The notes: generated by a model from the sequence alone, not told the origin. 64,000 nucleotides of DNA from Citricoccus muralis (GCF_029637705.1 NZ_CP121252.1:1178001-1242000), one strand, 5' to 3'. Positions 40,827 to 49,760 are shown, counted from the first letter of the stretch. Program-made: numbers and translations.

Positions 40827-41735
40827 TCAAGATGACGAGCCCGTGAGATGTGCATGAGAATCCGATGAGGGCAGGTCCCACGGGAAGAACGACAGGTACG
40901 CCACCCCTGAGGTGTTGTAGGAAAATTTGATGCCCATCATCCGGCGAATGCCCCAGTGCATTCCCCAGGCGCCGACGGCAAAAAGTTGCCCCAGGCGAGG
41001 GTGCGCCAGCGCCGCGGGGGCCCCGAGTTCCACGGCCAGGGATACCGCCGCAAGCACTCCAAACGGGGTACCCGAGGACTCCAAATGCCGTGCGGTTTCC
41101 GGGGGAGTGGAACCGAAGACTTCTTTGCGGAGCGCATCGGCGGCAATCTGATCCCGCAGCGTATCTCCGGACGCCCACTTCCAACCGCGGGGGGAGCGGA
41201 CCTTGGCCACGCCCGAAATGAGGTAGATCGCACAGGTTGCCACATTCATGGCTGGCGCCACCGCACCGTAGGAGCGTCCGCTGCGTTCGGGCAGTAGTTC
41301 GCCGTCGCGCAGCAGGGAATCCACCGAGAGCGAATCCGCCGAACGGGTCACGCCTAGCACGCTCTGATGCAGCAGCATCATGTTGTCGTGATGGAAGATC
41401 ATGCCCCAGGAGTTGCGGTAGGTCAGGGTCCACCACTGCAGGGCGGCGTTGGCGGGGCCGGTGATGCGGTGGGCCACCCCGGCCGTCGCAAGCACATTAG
41501 TGACCAGCGACAGATCCAACACGGCATCGGCAACGCGCGGAGGCAACGGGCGTTTCAACACGGAGACGACGCCGACCGGTTTGAAACGCTTCGGGTCCTG
41601 GCGGTGCAGGCTTCGGAACATTTTCCGACGGCGCACCTGCTGGGCCACCGAGTAGGCGCCCACGCCCACACGCAGCACCGCCGGACGCGAGGCATCGGCG
41701 ATGGGTCGCAACAGAGAAATCATGGTGTTCAGCAT
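40827..41735 (-). CDS. HTTM-domain (vitamin-K-carboxylase-like) membrane protein
   Basis: The 302-residue protein has several membrane helices and the HTTM pattern: LTYRNSWGMIFHHDNMMLLHQ, AIYLISGVAKVRS, GWKWASGDTLRDQIAADALRK. The His-rich and GW/GD segments are the family hallmark. The domain is related to gamma-glutamyl carboxylase, but bacterial members are uncharacterised. The frame extends to 41792. ATG 41735 is chosen because GAAGGA lies eight bases upstream and the start overlaps the upstream stop as TGATG. It is the second gene of a four-gene leftward set. Confidence 0.82.
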   Translation of the reverse strand: MLNTMISLLRPIADASRPAVLRVGVGAYSVAQQVRRRKMFRSLHRQDPKRFKPVGVVSVLKRPLPPRVADAVLDLSLVTNVLATAGVAHRITGPANAALQWWTLTYRNSWGMIFHHDNMMLLHQSVLGVTRSADSLSVDSLLRDGELLPERSGRSYGAVAPAMNVATCAIYLISGVAKVRSPRGWKWASGDTLRDQIAADALRKEVFGSTPPETARHLESSGTPFGVLAAVSLAVELGAPAALAHPRLGQLFAVGAWGMHWGIRRMMGIKFSYNTSGVAYLSFFPWDLPSSDSHAHLTGSSS

Positions 41736-42322
41736 CAGCGGTCCTTCATCGAGGTATCGGAATCGGGGCGAGCGAGTATGCCGGGGGAGCACAGCGTGGC
41801 CGTGCCTCCGGGGGCACAGCGTGCGTGGACGTTCTCGGCGAAGGGACGGCGGTCACCGGCGAAATAATCGGAGAAGATGAAGCGGCTGCGCACCACCAGA
41901 ACCTCGGAAATCTCCTCCGGGTTGCAGTAGCGGTGCAGCGCATCCGCGTAGTTCTGGGCGACCGTGTCGGCATGGCCTTGACGTACCGCGCGAGCCACCT
42001 GCTTGCGTACCTGGTTCAGGCCACCGGTGCCGTAGAGCCGGTAGGAGAGGTTAATGCGCTCGCCGTCGGCCGTCTCACCCACCACATGGGGGACGACGAT
42101 GCGCCCGGCTCGATCGGCCGAGAACATCGGATAGGTGGAGATCGGAAATGAATCGTGCTTGATTTTGTCGCGCTGGACCTTCTTCTGCGGACCCACGTAG
42201 TGGCGCAGCGGCGATAGCAGTGCGGCGGCGAACGCGGCGGTGGCCAATAGTCCCGCCACATCCGAACGCTGTGGAGCGGTGGATGCAGCGGGGCCCGGTG
42301 GAGGCGTGAGGAACGGTGTCAT
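41735..42322 (-). CDS. HTTM partner protein, single-helix membrane protein
   Basis: The protein has 195 residues. After a Pro-rich start and one membrane helix (about 20-38) comes a soluble domain with KHDSFPISTYPMFSADR and INLSYRLYGTGGLNQVRKQVARAV. Two Cys near the end (ARCAPGGTATLCSP) might form a disulphide. A longer in-frame extension to 42583 lies in the divergent promoter region and overlaps the holin-like gene start, so ATG 42322 is used. Similar proteins accompany HTTM genes in actinobacteria. No function known. Confidence 0.7.
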   Translation of the reverse strand: MTPFLTPPPGPAASTAPQRSDVAGLLATAAFAAALLSPLRHYVGPQKKVQRDKIKHDSFPISTYPMFSADRAGRIVVPHVVGETADGERINLSYRLYGTGGLNQVRKQVARAVRQGHADTVAQNYADALHRYCNPEEISEVLVVRSRFIFSDYFAGDRRPFAENVHARCAPGGTATLCSPGILARPDSDTSMKDR

Positions 42323-42546
42323 GAGGCTCGGCTTCCGGTGGTGAGTGGACCGACGGCGTCCCAGCGCCGTCAGGCTAATGTGCACATCCTGACCCTGACG
42401 GATGAGAAACATGTGAACATCAGATGAGATGGTGGTGAGAAGAACCGGGGGAGTGGCGTTGATGTGAACTACGCGGGGCGCTGGGGCCGGTGATACTTTT
42501 GTAGGCGACAAGACCACCGTCCGAGATGTTAAAGAGGTAGTTCCGA
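42323..42546. promoter_or_regulatory. Divergent promoter region, HTTM set / holin-like gene
   Basis: This 224-base gap lies between divergent genes. It is AT-richer than its flanks around 42400-42440, with a loosely repeated GATGAGA/GATGAGAT element at 42398-42430. No confident -35/-10 pair was found. Confidence 0.35.
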
Positions 42547-43476
42547 ATGGCAAATCCCGGTACTCATGCGGCCGCTGACGCATCAGCGCAGCACTCGTCG
42601 CAGCGCGGACGCGTGCGTGTGACGGATCAGACGCGGTCCAGCTCCATGCTCGATCTGACCGCCACGGGCCTGCGACTGGTGCCGAAACAGCTTAAGGACG
42701 AGTCCGCGCTGGCCGTCAACCACATCAAGTCCAAGGGCATGGGTCTCGGCGTCGGCATCGGCCTGGCCGTGCTGGGGCTGTTCCTGCTGGCTATCGTGCT
42801 GATCGCGCTGGTCGTGGCCCTCATCGGTGCGTTCGCCGACACCGGAAACCTCTGGTTCTGGTCGCTGATGGTCGCCGCTGGCGCTCTGGTGATCAGCCTG
42901 ATCTTCATCGGCATTGGAGCACTCATCCTCAAGGGCCAGATGCCGCTGGTGCCCCAGGAGACTATCCGCGGATTTAAGCATGACCTGGGCTACCTCGCCG
43001 AGGGCAACGCCTTCGACCCGGTGGAATTCGACCGCCTCGAGGCCGAGAAGGCCGAGCGCAAGAAGCAGGAGAAGCTGCGCGAGAAGGAACTCACCAAGCA
43101 GGCCCGCAAGGAAGAGAAGGCCGCCCGTAAGCGCGGTGAGGCGCCCACCACGGTGGCCTCCATCAAGCCTTCTTCCGAGGAACTGCGCCACCGCGCTGAA
43201 CTGCGCCGTCGTCACTTGGGTGATATCCGCTCGGGCCTTGAAGAGAAGACAGACGTCAAGGCCCAGTTCGCTGCCTTCACTGCGGCCGCTACCGGTCGTC
43301 GTCGAGAGGACGCCGGCACCTCGCCGGTCTCGCCCTACACCGGGGCGGTTCGCGCCGGTGAAAAGGTGGGCGACGCCAGCGACTACGTGAAGGACCGTTG
43401 GCAGCCGATCGCACTGCTCGGAGCGTCGTCCACCGCCCTGGCGGTATTCTTGAAGAAGCTCACAGACAAGAAGTGA
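42547..43476 (+). CDS. Holin-X-like (phage holin family) membrane protein
   Basis: The 309-residue protein has two adjacent membrane helices at about 60-85 and 95-120, the actinobacterial holin-X pattern (GIGLAVLGLFLLAIVLIALVVALI). A long Lys/Glu-rich helix follows (about 160-210: EAEKAERKKQEKLREKELTKQ is its core), then a basic C-terminal part ending in a third hydrophobic stretch. Such proteins are chromosomal and not phage-derived in most actinobacteria; their role is unknown. ATG 42547 has GAGG about nine bases upstream. Confidence 0.75.
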   Translation: MANPGTHAAADASAQHSSQRGRVRVTDQTRSSSMLDLTATGLRLVPKQLKDESALAVNHIKSKGMGLGVGIGLAVLGLFLLAIVLIALVVALIGAFADTGNLWFWSLMVAAGALVISLIFIGIGALILKGQMPLVPQETIRGFKHDLGYLAEGNAFDPVEFDRLEAEKAERKKQEKLREKELTKQARKEEKAARKRGEAPTTVASIKPSSEELRHRAELRRRHLGDIRSGLEEKTDVKAQFAAFTAAATGRRREDAGTSPVSPYTGAVRAGEKVGDASDYVKDRWQPIALLGASSTALAVFLKKLTDKK

Positions 43477-43522
43477 GTCGCCGCCCGCTCGTCGACTCAC
43501 ACCACCCCTCGGGAGTGACGGG

Positions 43523-44218
43523 ATGAAGCTGATTGGCGCCGGCACCAGAACCGATATCGACTACCGGGTATCGGACCGATGGCTCACCGCGCCGAACATC
43601 ATCACCCTGGTGCGGTTCTGTCTGGTTCCGCTCTTCGTCTGGCAGACCTTCACCGGTCAGTACCTGGGAGCCTTCATTACCCTGGCGGTATTGTTCAGCA
43701 CCGACTGGGTGGACGGCTACGTCGCACGCCGGTTCAACCAGATTTCGACGGTCGGGAAATGGCTGGACCCGCTAGCCGACCGGATTTCGATTGTCGTCGT
43801 CGCCATCACCGTGGTGATCACCGGGGTGGCCCCCAGCTGGTTGGTTCTCACCCTGCTCATCCCGGATCTACTGCTCTTCGTGCTCAACGCCGTACTTTTC
43901 CTCGGTTCTCCGGAGCTGGAAGTCACTGCGCTGGGGAAGATCCGCACCGCGATGCTCATGGCCGGAATCCCTTTCCTGCTCTTGGCCCAGGTAGCGGACA
44001 TGGATTCCACGTTCTGGCATGTGGTGGCCTATGTCTTCTTGATCCCGGGCTGCCTTGGGCACTGGGGTGCTGCGATCGACTACACGCTCCGCTCGTTGCG
44101 CAAGCACCGTGAGCTCCGCGCCGCCGGAATTAACCCGCGCGAACGACAGGCCTGGACCTTTAAACATCAGCAGGGCCGACCTGAAAACAGCATCGCCGCA
44201 GAAACCGGAGCATCATGA
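43523..44218 (+). CDS. CDP-alcohol phosphatidyltransferase
   Basis: The 231-residue protein has six membrane helices. The family signature DG-x2-AR-x8-G-x3-D-x3-D is intact as DGYVARRFNQISTVGKWLDPLADR (split: DGYVARR, GKWLDPLAD). It transfers a phosphoalcohol onto CDP-diacylglycerol at the membrane. The alcohol could be glycerol phosphate (PgsA-like) or inositol phosphate; sequence alone does not decide. The neighbouring GT4 enzyme of the phosphatidylinositol-mannoside type leaves both open. The next gene starts in its stop (ATGA). Confidence 0.88.
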   Translation: MKLIGAGTRTDIDYRVSDRWLTAPNIITLVRFCLVPLFVWQTFTGQYLGAFITLAVLFSTDWVDGYVARRFNQISTVGKWLDPLADRISIVVVAITVVITGVAPSWLVLTLLIPDLLLFVLNAVLFLGSPELEVTALGKIRTAMLMAGIPFLLLAQVADMDSTFWHVVAYVFLIPGCLGHWGAAIDYTLRSLRKHRELRAAGINPRERQAWTFKHQQGRPENSIAAETGAS

Positions 44219-45138
44219 TCATTTGGGCCGTGGTGGCCGCACTGCTTGGAGCGGTGTGCCTGGCGGTTGGCTCGGAACGACAATCATCGGGAGTTCGTAA
44301 ATACGCCGGGGTGACGGTGCTGCGCCCCTTGGATTACTTCAAGCTGGTGCGACAGGGGCGCTGGCTGGTCGGTGGGTTGCTGTTGTTGCTGGGCATCGCG
44401 CTCAACGTTTATGCCTTGGCCACCGCGCCCCTGACGGTCGTGCAACCCATCGGCGCGGTCGCGGTGGTGATCACCACCGTGCTGCACGCTCGAATTGCTG
44501 CCCTGAAGTTGAACCGGTCCACCATCATTGCCATCGCCTGCTGTGTGGGTGGCTCGGCAGGGTTCGTCGCTCTCGCGATTGTGGCGACCCGGGAGAATCA
44601 CCGCCCCCTCATGGACCAGGAGAACCTGACGAATTGGATCGCCATCGCAGTCATTTTCGTGTTCGCGATCACGGCGGCGATTCTTCGGTCTCACCCCTCG
44701 GCCTTCCTCTACATCATGGGCGCAGGTGTGCTGTTCGCCTTCGTCGCCGTCTCCACCCGATTGGCCATTCTGCACGTGCTCGATCGGGACGCCGGCGGAT
44801 TCATGGGCATCCCGTGGCTACAGCTGGCGGTGCTGGTTACTGCCGCATTACTGGGTAGCTACTTCGTGCAGCGGGCGCATCAGCATGGTCCACCCGATCT
44901 GGTGGTAGCGGGTCTCACCGTGGTGGACCCGCTGGTCGCCGTCGTCATCGGAATCTTCGTGCTCGGCGAGTTGCAAGATGGGGTATCTCTCTTCGTGTTG
45001 GCTGGAATGGTCGTGGCTGCTGCCGTAGCATCGGGGGGAGTTCTGGTGTTGGCCAGGGACCACCCCGATGTGATCAAGCGCAAGGTCGAGTGGGACCAAG
45101 CGGCTCAACCCGAATCCCCGAAACAAACCGCGCCCTAG
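44215..45138 (+). CDS. DMT-superfamily transporter (EamA / NIPA-like)
   Basis: The 307-residue protein has nine or ten membrane helices. The pattern LATAPLTVVQPIGAVAVVITTV, and the matching LVVAGLTVVDPLVAVVIGIFVLGE in the second half, are drug/metabolite-transporter hallmarks shared with NIPA-like magnesium transporters. The substrate is unknown. It is translationally coupled to the phosphatidyltransferase and followed after 21 bases by a glycosyltransferase, so export of a lipid-linked or sugar precursor is conceivable. Confidence 0.82.
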   Translation: MIIWAVVAALLGAVCLAVGSERQSSGVRKYAGVTVLRPLDYFKLVRQGRWLVGGLLLLLGIALNVYALATAPLTVVQPIGAVAVVITTVLHARIAALKLNRSTIIAIACCVGGSAGFVALAIVATRENHRPLMDQENLTNWIAIAVIFVFAITAAILRSHPSAFLYIMGAGVLFAFVAVSTRLAILHVLDRDAGGFMGIPWLQLAVLVTAALLGSYFVQRAHQHGPPDLVVAGLTVVDPLVAVVIGIFVLGELQDGVSLFVLAGMVVAAAVASGGVLVLARDHPDVIKRKVEWDQAAQPESPKQTAP

Positions 45139-45159
45139 CTCGAGAAGGAGCAGCTCGAC

Positions 45160-46359
45160 GTGACCGACGCTGACCGCGCACCCTTGAAGGTACTGATCGC
45201 GGCGGACACTTATCCTCCGCATGTCAACGGCGCGGCAACGTTCTGTCATCGGCTGGCCACCGCGTTGCACGCGCGCGGACATGAAGTCCACGTGGTCGCC
45301 CCCCGCAATGAATCCGGTCCGAACACGGTCGAGCACACCGATGTGGCCACGGTGCACCGGGTGCGGTCCGTACCTGCCCCCACGCACGAGTATTACCGAC
45401 TGGTGAGTAAACGCGGCGCAGCCCGTGCCATCGGGCGGATTCTGGACGAAGTTCAACTCGATGTGGTGCACGTGCAGTGTCACTATATGATCGGCGAAGC
45501 TGCTATCAAACAAGCCACGAAGCGTCGTGTTCGCGTCATTTCGACCAACCACTTCATGCCGGAAAACCTTGAGCCGTTCTTGCCGTTTCCGCAGTGGTTC
45601 CTCAATATCGTCTCCCGCAGTTCTTGGCGCGACATGGGACGGCTCATGGGCCAGACCGCCGTGGTGACCACTCCCACCAAACTGGCCGCACGTACCATGA
45701 TGGAAAACGCGGGGCTAGAGGATGTCCTGGCGGTGTCCAACGGCATTGATTCAGCAAAGTACGAACTGAAACCAGAGGAGAAGCTGATCAAGCATCAGCA
45801 GCCCACCGTATTGTTCGTCGGCCGGCTGGCGGTCGAGAAAAACATCGACGTCTTGTTGCGCGCTCTTCCGCTCACTGATCCTGATCTGCAGGTTCGTGCC
45901 GAAATCGTCGGCGACGGCGAACAGCGGGACGCCTTGCGCTCCCTTGCCGAGGAACTGGGTATCACCGACCGAGTCGCTTTCCGCGGCCACGTGACGGAAG
46001 CTGAGCTGCGTGAGGCGTACCTGTGCGCCGACGTGTTCTGTCAGCCCGGTACCGCCGAGTTGCAGTCGTTGGTGAGCTTGGAAGCAATGAGCGCCTCGAA
46101 GCCGGTGGTTCTTGCCGACGCGTTGGCCCTGCCACACCTGGTCGACAACGGCGAAAACGGGTACCTGTTCACCCCCGGCGACTCCGCAGATCTGGCACAG
46201 AAGCTGGAAGCGGTGCTCGGCGCCGACCCGGCTGTCCGTCAGTCCATGGGGGAGAAATCCCACGAGAAAGTACAGCAGCACGCAGAATCGAAAACCATCG
46301 ACATCTTCGAGCGCATTTACCGTGGAGCTTCCGCCAATGAAATCCGCGCGTTGAACTGA
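45160..46359 (+). CDS. GT4-family glycosyltransferase (PimB-like)
   Basis: The 399-residue GT-B enzyme has an N-terminal half beginning KVLIAADTYPPHVNGAATF. The C-terminal donor-binding half has TVLFVGRLAVEKNIDVLL and the E-x7-E region FCQPGTAELQSLVSLEAMSASKPVV. The AADTYPPHVNGAA start is typical of actinobacterial mannosyltransferases acting on phosphatidylinositol or glycolipids. With the CDP-alcohol transferase upstream, a membrane glycolipid role is likely. GTG 45160 is preceded by AAGGAG. Confidence 0.88.
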   Translation: MTDADRAPLKVLIAADTYPPHVNGAATFCHRLATALHARGHEVHVVAPRNESGPNTVEHTDVATVHRVRSVPAPTHEYYRLVSKRGAARAIGRILDEVQLDVVHVQCHYMIGEAAIKQATKRRVRVISTNHFMPENLEPFLPFPQWFLNIVSRSSWRDMGRLMGQTAVVTTPTKLAARTMMENAGLEDVLAVSNGIDSAKYELKPEEKLIKHQQPTVLFVGRLAVEKNIDVLLRALPLTDPDLQVRAEIVGDGEQRDALRSLAEELGITDRVAFRGHVTEAELREAYLCADVFCQPGTAELQSLVSLEAMSASKPVVLADALALPHLVDNGENGYLFTPGDSADLAQKLEAVLGADPAVRQSMGEKSHEKVQQHAESKTIDIFERIYRGASANEIRALN

Positions 46360-46398
46360 CAGTATGATGGACGGGTTGCCGTTTCGACGGCAGCGCAG

Positions 46399-46472
46399 GG
46401 GGCGTTAGCTCAGTTGGTCAGAGCAGAGGACTCATAATCCTTGGGTCGCGGGTTCAAGTCCCGCACGCCCTA
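46399..46472 (+). tRNA. tRNA with CAT anticodon (elongator Met or Ile2)
   Basis: A complete cloverleaf: acceptor GGGGCGT/ACGCCCT with one G-U pair, TAGCTC, anticodon loop CTCATAA, T-arm GCGGGTTCAAGTCCCGC, discriminator A, no encoded CCA. The CAT anticodon fits elongator tRNA-Met or tRNA-Ile2, whose C34 becomes lysidine. The arm sequence CATAATCCTTGGGTCG resembles Ile2 genes more than elongator Met genes, but this is not conclusive. Confidence 0.9.
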
Positions 46473-46481
46473 CCGCATGAA

Positions 46482-46516
46482 TACAAGGGAGTCGCCTCAT
46501 CAGAGGTGGCTCCCTT
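46482..46516 (+). terminator. Stem-loop after the CAT tRNA
   Basis: AAGGGAGTCGCCTC and GAGGTGGCTCCCTT form a long stem with two mismatches around a short loop, ten bases after the tRNA. There is no clear T-run. It is probably the tRNA transcript end. Confidence 0.5.
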
Positions 46517-46606
46517 GGTGGTTTACCTGGAACGAAACCTGGAACAGGGTGAGGCAGATAGAGTTCTCGATGGAACCACCCGTGCTGGAGGAGAGGAGCC
46601 CGGTCC

Positions 46607-47755
46607 GTGATTCAGGGTCGATCGTTGCGACTATTCATGGATGCCCGATACACGCGAACGGACTTCCATGATGGAATTTCCCGGTACGGTGCCTCCCTCA
46701 TCGAAGCCACTGCGAGGCGGGCCGATGTCACGATGATCATCCACGACGAGGCACAGTTGCCGATGCTTCCGGCCGGCGTGCCCTGGGTCAAAGTCTCTGC
46801 CCCGACCTCGGCCCGTGAGCCCATGGTCGCTCAGCAGTTAAACGCTTTTTCCCCCGATGTGGTTTTCTCCCCGATGCAGACCATGGGATCGGCCGGTCGA
46901 CGCTTCGGCCTCATTCTGACTCTGCACGACCTGATCTACTACCAGCACCGCACCCCACCTCGAGACTTGCCCCTGCCGGTGCGTGGACTCTGGCGGCTCT
47001 ACCACTTGGCATACTGGCCACAGCGGCTGCTATTGGACCGGGCCGACGACGTTGTTACCGTCTCCCGCACGACCCAGCGACTGATGCGACATCACCGTCT
47101 CACCCGTAGGCCGATCACCGTGGTCTCCAACGCGCCCCAGCCCACCGCCGAGCCACGCGAGCCCGACCGAACACCTGAGAAGTCACTGGTCTACATGGGC
47201 TCCTTCATGGATTACAAAAACGTGGAGTCTCTGATCGCAGCCATGCCGCACCTGTCCGGCTACCGGCTTCATCTCCTCTCCAGGATCACAGCGAATCGTG
47301 AATCTGAGCTCTTGGAACTGGCGGATGAGCTGGGTGTTGCCTCGGATGCGTTGGTGTTCCACCGCGGTACCAGCGAAGAAGAGTACCGGGACTTACTCCG
47401 TTCCTGCACCGCACTGGTCACGATGTCGCGTGCCGAAGGATTCGGGCTGCCGTTGGCCGAAGCGATGGCCGAAGGGACCCCGGTGATCGTCTCCGATCTC
47501 GAAATTTTCCGGGAGATCGGTGGCGAAGCCGGAGCAGCTCAATTCATCGAACTGGAAGAGCAACGTCAAGCCGGAGAAAAACTGGCCGCGGCGGTGCGAC
47601 GCTGGGAAGATCCCACGGCCTTTGCCGATGCATCTCGGGCCGCTGTCGAACAGGCCTCCCTGTTTACGTGGGAGCGATCGGCCGAAGAACTACTGCGAGT
47701 CGCCGAATCTGTGGCGGCTCGTCGTTCACTCCGTCCACGCCGCCAATCCAACTGA
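46607..47755 (+). CDS. GT4-family glycosyltransferase
   Basis: The 382-residue GT-B protein has an N-terminal half with DARYTRTDFHDGISRYGASLIEA and LTLHDLIYY. The donor half has SLVYMGSFMDYKNVESLIAAM and MSRAEGFGLPLAEAMAEGTPVIVSD, the retaining GT4 E-x7-E signature. This subtype resembles mannosyltransferases acting on polysaccharide or glycolipid acceptors. GTG 46607 follows GAGGAG at about nine bases. It stands alone between a tRNA and the convergent peptidase gene. The acceptor is unknown. Confidence 0.88.
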   Translation: MIQGRSLRLFMDARYTRTDFHDGISRYGASLIEATARRADVTMIIHDEAQLPMLPAGVPWVKVSAPTSAREPMVAQQLNAFSPDVVFSPMQTMGSAGRRFGLILTLHDLIYYQHRTPPRDLPLPVRGLWRLYHLAYWPQRLLLDRADDVVTVSRTTQRLMRHHRLTRRPITVVSNAPQPTAEPREPDRTPEKSLVYMGSFMDYKNVESLIAAMPHLSGYRLHLLSRITANRESELLELADELGVASDALVFHRGTSEEEYRDLLRSCTALVTMSRAEGFGLPLAEAMAEGTPVIVSDLEIFREIGGEAGAAQFIELEEQRQAGEKLAAAVRRWEDPTAFADASRAAVEQASLFTWERSAEELLRVAESVAARRSLRPRRQSN

Positions 47756-47783
47756 CGAGCACTTCACTTCGACGAGCCAGCTA

Positions 47784-48401
47784 CTACCGGAACGGAGACC
47801 CCTGCAGCGGCCACAACACCGACGGTCCCGACCAGCCCAACAGCAGTCCAGGGTCGATGTAGCGATCACGCACGGTCGACCCGATTGTCCAACCGTCTGG
47901 GATGCGCACGCCCCAGTGCACGCACGACATCTCGCAGTGCTGTTCGCCGCTCAGCGAGCCGAGGACCTGTCCCCGCCGGACGACATCCCCGAAGCTTAAC
48001 TCAGTAGCCACTGGCTCAAACGAGGACAACATCCCGTTGTCGTGCTCGATGGTCAACACCGGGCGATCGACCACCGTGCCCACAAAACGGACCGTACCAC
48101 CGTCGGGTGCCACCACCTCCGAAGACGCGGACAGGTCGATTCCGCGATGGCCAGCACCCCACGGAGTCGATGGCCCGTGGAACTCGCGCACGACCGATGA
48201 CGCGTTCGCCCCTTCTACGGGCGGCGTCCAGTTTGCGCCAGCGGTGCTTGTTGCTGGCACTGCATGACGAGCAGAAGTGATCGCATGACCGTGAGCGTCG
48301 AAGGCAGTCAGCGTGCCACACGCCAGTACGAGGGCAGTAACGGCGATCACCCATGTACCGTGAAATGTGGTGCGTGGTGATTCTAGTGGGGGAGCAGTCA
48401 T
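47784..48401 (-). CDS. M23-family (LytM-like) peptidase, exported
   Basis: The 205-residue protein has an N-terminal signal or anchor helix (VIAVTALVLACGTLTAF). An M23 domain follows: FHGPSTPWGAGHRGIDLSASS with the first zinc ligands (His and Asp), and HCEMSCVHWGVRIPDG with the HxH-like pair CVHWG, in which the first His appears replaced. M23 enzymes cut peptidoglycan cross-links. The usual HLHFE/HVHWG motif reads SCVHWG here, which leaves one His of the pair, so activity is uncertain. ATG 48401 is chosen; the longer frame lies in the rpsB upstream region. Confidence 0.82.
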   Translation of the reverse strand: MTAPPLESPRTTFHGTWVIAVTALVLACGTLTAFDAHGHAITSARHAVPATSTAGANWTPPVEGANASSVVREFHGPSTPWGAGHRGIDLSASSEVVAPDGGTVRFVGTVVDRPVLTIEHDNGMLSSFEPVATELSFGDVVRRGQVLGSLSGEQHCEMSCVHWGVRIPDGWTIGSTVRDRYIDPGLLLGWSGPSVLWPLQGSPFR

Positions 48402-48832
48402 AGTGACATCGTGATTCCCGATCCACGTCAGTGCCGCCGAGCAATCCGGCACATGTGGAAATGGGACGACTGGGACGGTCGTCGCAAGGGTTGTGGAGGA
48501 GACAGAGCCGTTCAAGACGGAGGCCAAGATGGGGTATGCTGGTGCGAGCAGCTCTGTGTCCAATCGTCGTGCCTCGGCGCGAAGAAACCATGGAGCTGAC
48601 TACGCGCACAGCAAGTGAAGGGCAAACGCTCTTCGACGTGCGGCCATCGGTCCGCCGCGGACGTTTTCCGCATCGGTCATCGGCCGCAGAGTGGCAACCG
48701 CCATTGCTCTGCCAGGGGCAACCGTCACCAGAGGGTCCGCCAAACAACCGAGAAACTACGATAAGCAGTGTGCCACGCCCTGTGCACCGCGGTCTGCGGT
48801 GCCCGGCGTCTCGCCTGCACAGAAGGAGCGAC
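48402..48832. promoter_or_regulatory. Upstream region and long leader of rpsB
   Basis: This 431-base gap lies between the divergent peptidase and rpsB genes. A candidate rpsB promoter is TTCAAG (48511-48516), 18 bases, TATGCT (48535-48540), giving a leader of about 285 bases. GC-rich complementary stretches around 48640-48690 could fold. Long leaders before rpsB are often used for feedback by ribosomal protein S2. No gene was found in the leader; a frame joined to rpsB from 48431 has no support. Confidence 0.5.
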
Positions 48833-49693
48833 ATGCCAGTCGTGACAATGCGCCAGATGCTGGATTCCGGCGTCCATTTCGGCCACCAGACCCGTCGTTG
48901 GAACCCGAAGATGAAGCGCTTCATCTTCACCGAGCGCAACGGCATCTACATCATCGACCTGCAGCAGTCCCTGTCTTACGTGGACCGCGCCTACGAGTTC
49001 ATCAAGGAGACCGTCGCTCACGGCGGTTCGATCCTGTTCGTCGGCACTAAGAAGCAGGCTCAGGAAGCCATCGCAGAGCAGGCTACTCGCGTGGGCATGC
49101 CCTACGTGAACCACCGCTGGCTCGGAGGTATGCTGACCAACTTCCAGACCGTTTCCAAGCGCGTGAACCGCATGAAGGAACTGGAAGCTATTGACTTCGA
49201 GGACGTCGCAGGTTCGCAGTACACCAAGAAGGAATTGCTGTTGCTGCACCGCGAACTGGAGAAGCTGCAGGCTAACCTCGGCGGTATCCGCAACATGACC
49301 CGCACGCCTTCGGCCGTGTGGATCGTGGACACCAAGAAGGAGCACCTGGCCGTCGACGAGGCGGAGAAGCTGGGTATCCCGATCGTCGCCATCCTCGACA
49401 CTAACTGCGACCCGGACGAAGTCACCTACCCGATCCCGGGTAACGATGACGCTATTCGCTCCGTGTCCCTGCTGACCCGCGTGATCGCCGACGCTGTGGC
49501 CGATGGCCTCATCGCCCGCAACCAGGGCAAGTCCGGCGGACAGGGCACCACCGAAGAGCCCATGGCTGAGTGGGAGCGCGAGCTCCTCGAGCAGCACAAC
49601 GAAGCTCAGGCACAGCAGTCCGCTGCTGAAGGCGAGACCGCAGAGGCTGCAGAGCAGTCCGAGCCGGCCGCCGAAGCCGAGAAGTCCGAGTAA
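48833..49693 (+). CDS. rpsB: 30S ribosomal protein S2
   Basis: The 286-residue protein starts [23 protein letters not shown], the S2 signature, and contains [17 protein letters not shown] and [15 protein letters not shown]. The C-terminal 45 residues are an acidic Glu/Ala-rich extension common in actinobacteria. AAGGAG lies seven bases before ATG 48833. Followed by tsf, the usual pair. Confidence 0.98.
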   Translation: MPVVTMRQMLDSGVHFGHQTRRWNPKMKRFIFTERNGIYIIDLQQSLSYVDRAYEFIKETVAHGGSILFVGTKKQAQEAIAEQATRVGMPYVNHRWLGGMLTNFQTVSKRVNRMKELEAIDFEDVAGSQYTKKELLLLHRELEKLQANLGGIRNMTRTPSAVWIVDTKKEHLAVDEAEKLGIPIVAILDTNCDPDEVTYPIPGNDDAIRSVSLLTRVIADAVADGLIARNQGKSGGQGTTEEPMAEWERELLEQHNEAQAQQSAAEGETAEAAEQSEPAAEAEKSE

Positions 49694-49760
49694 GACCTCT
49701 ACGATCACTGACCAACATCACTGCGGAGACCCCGCGTAACTGAAGGATGTGTTAACAGCA

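Noticed and set aside
41735-42583. 282-codon version of the HTTM partner
   Set aside because: The first 87 codons overlap the start and promoter of the divergent holin-like gene and look non-coding; ATG 42322 fits the membrane-protein start.
46475-46606. Small gene or integrase remnant after the CAT tRNA
   Set aside because: The only frames are short and lack domains. The repeated ACCTGGAAC is too short to support an attachment-site claim.
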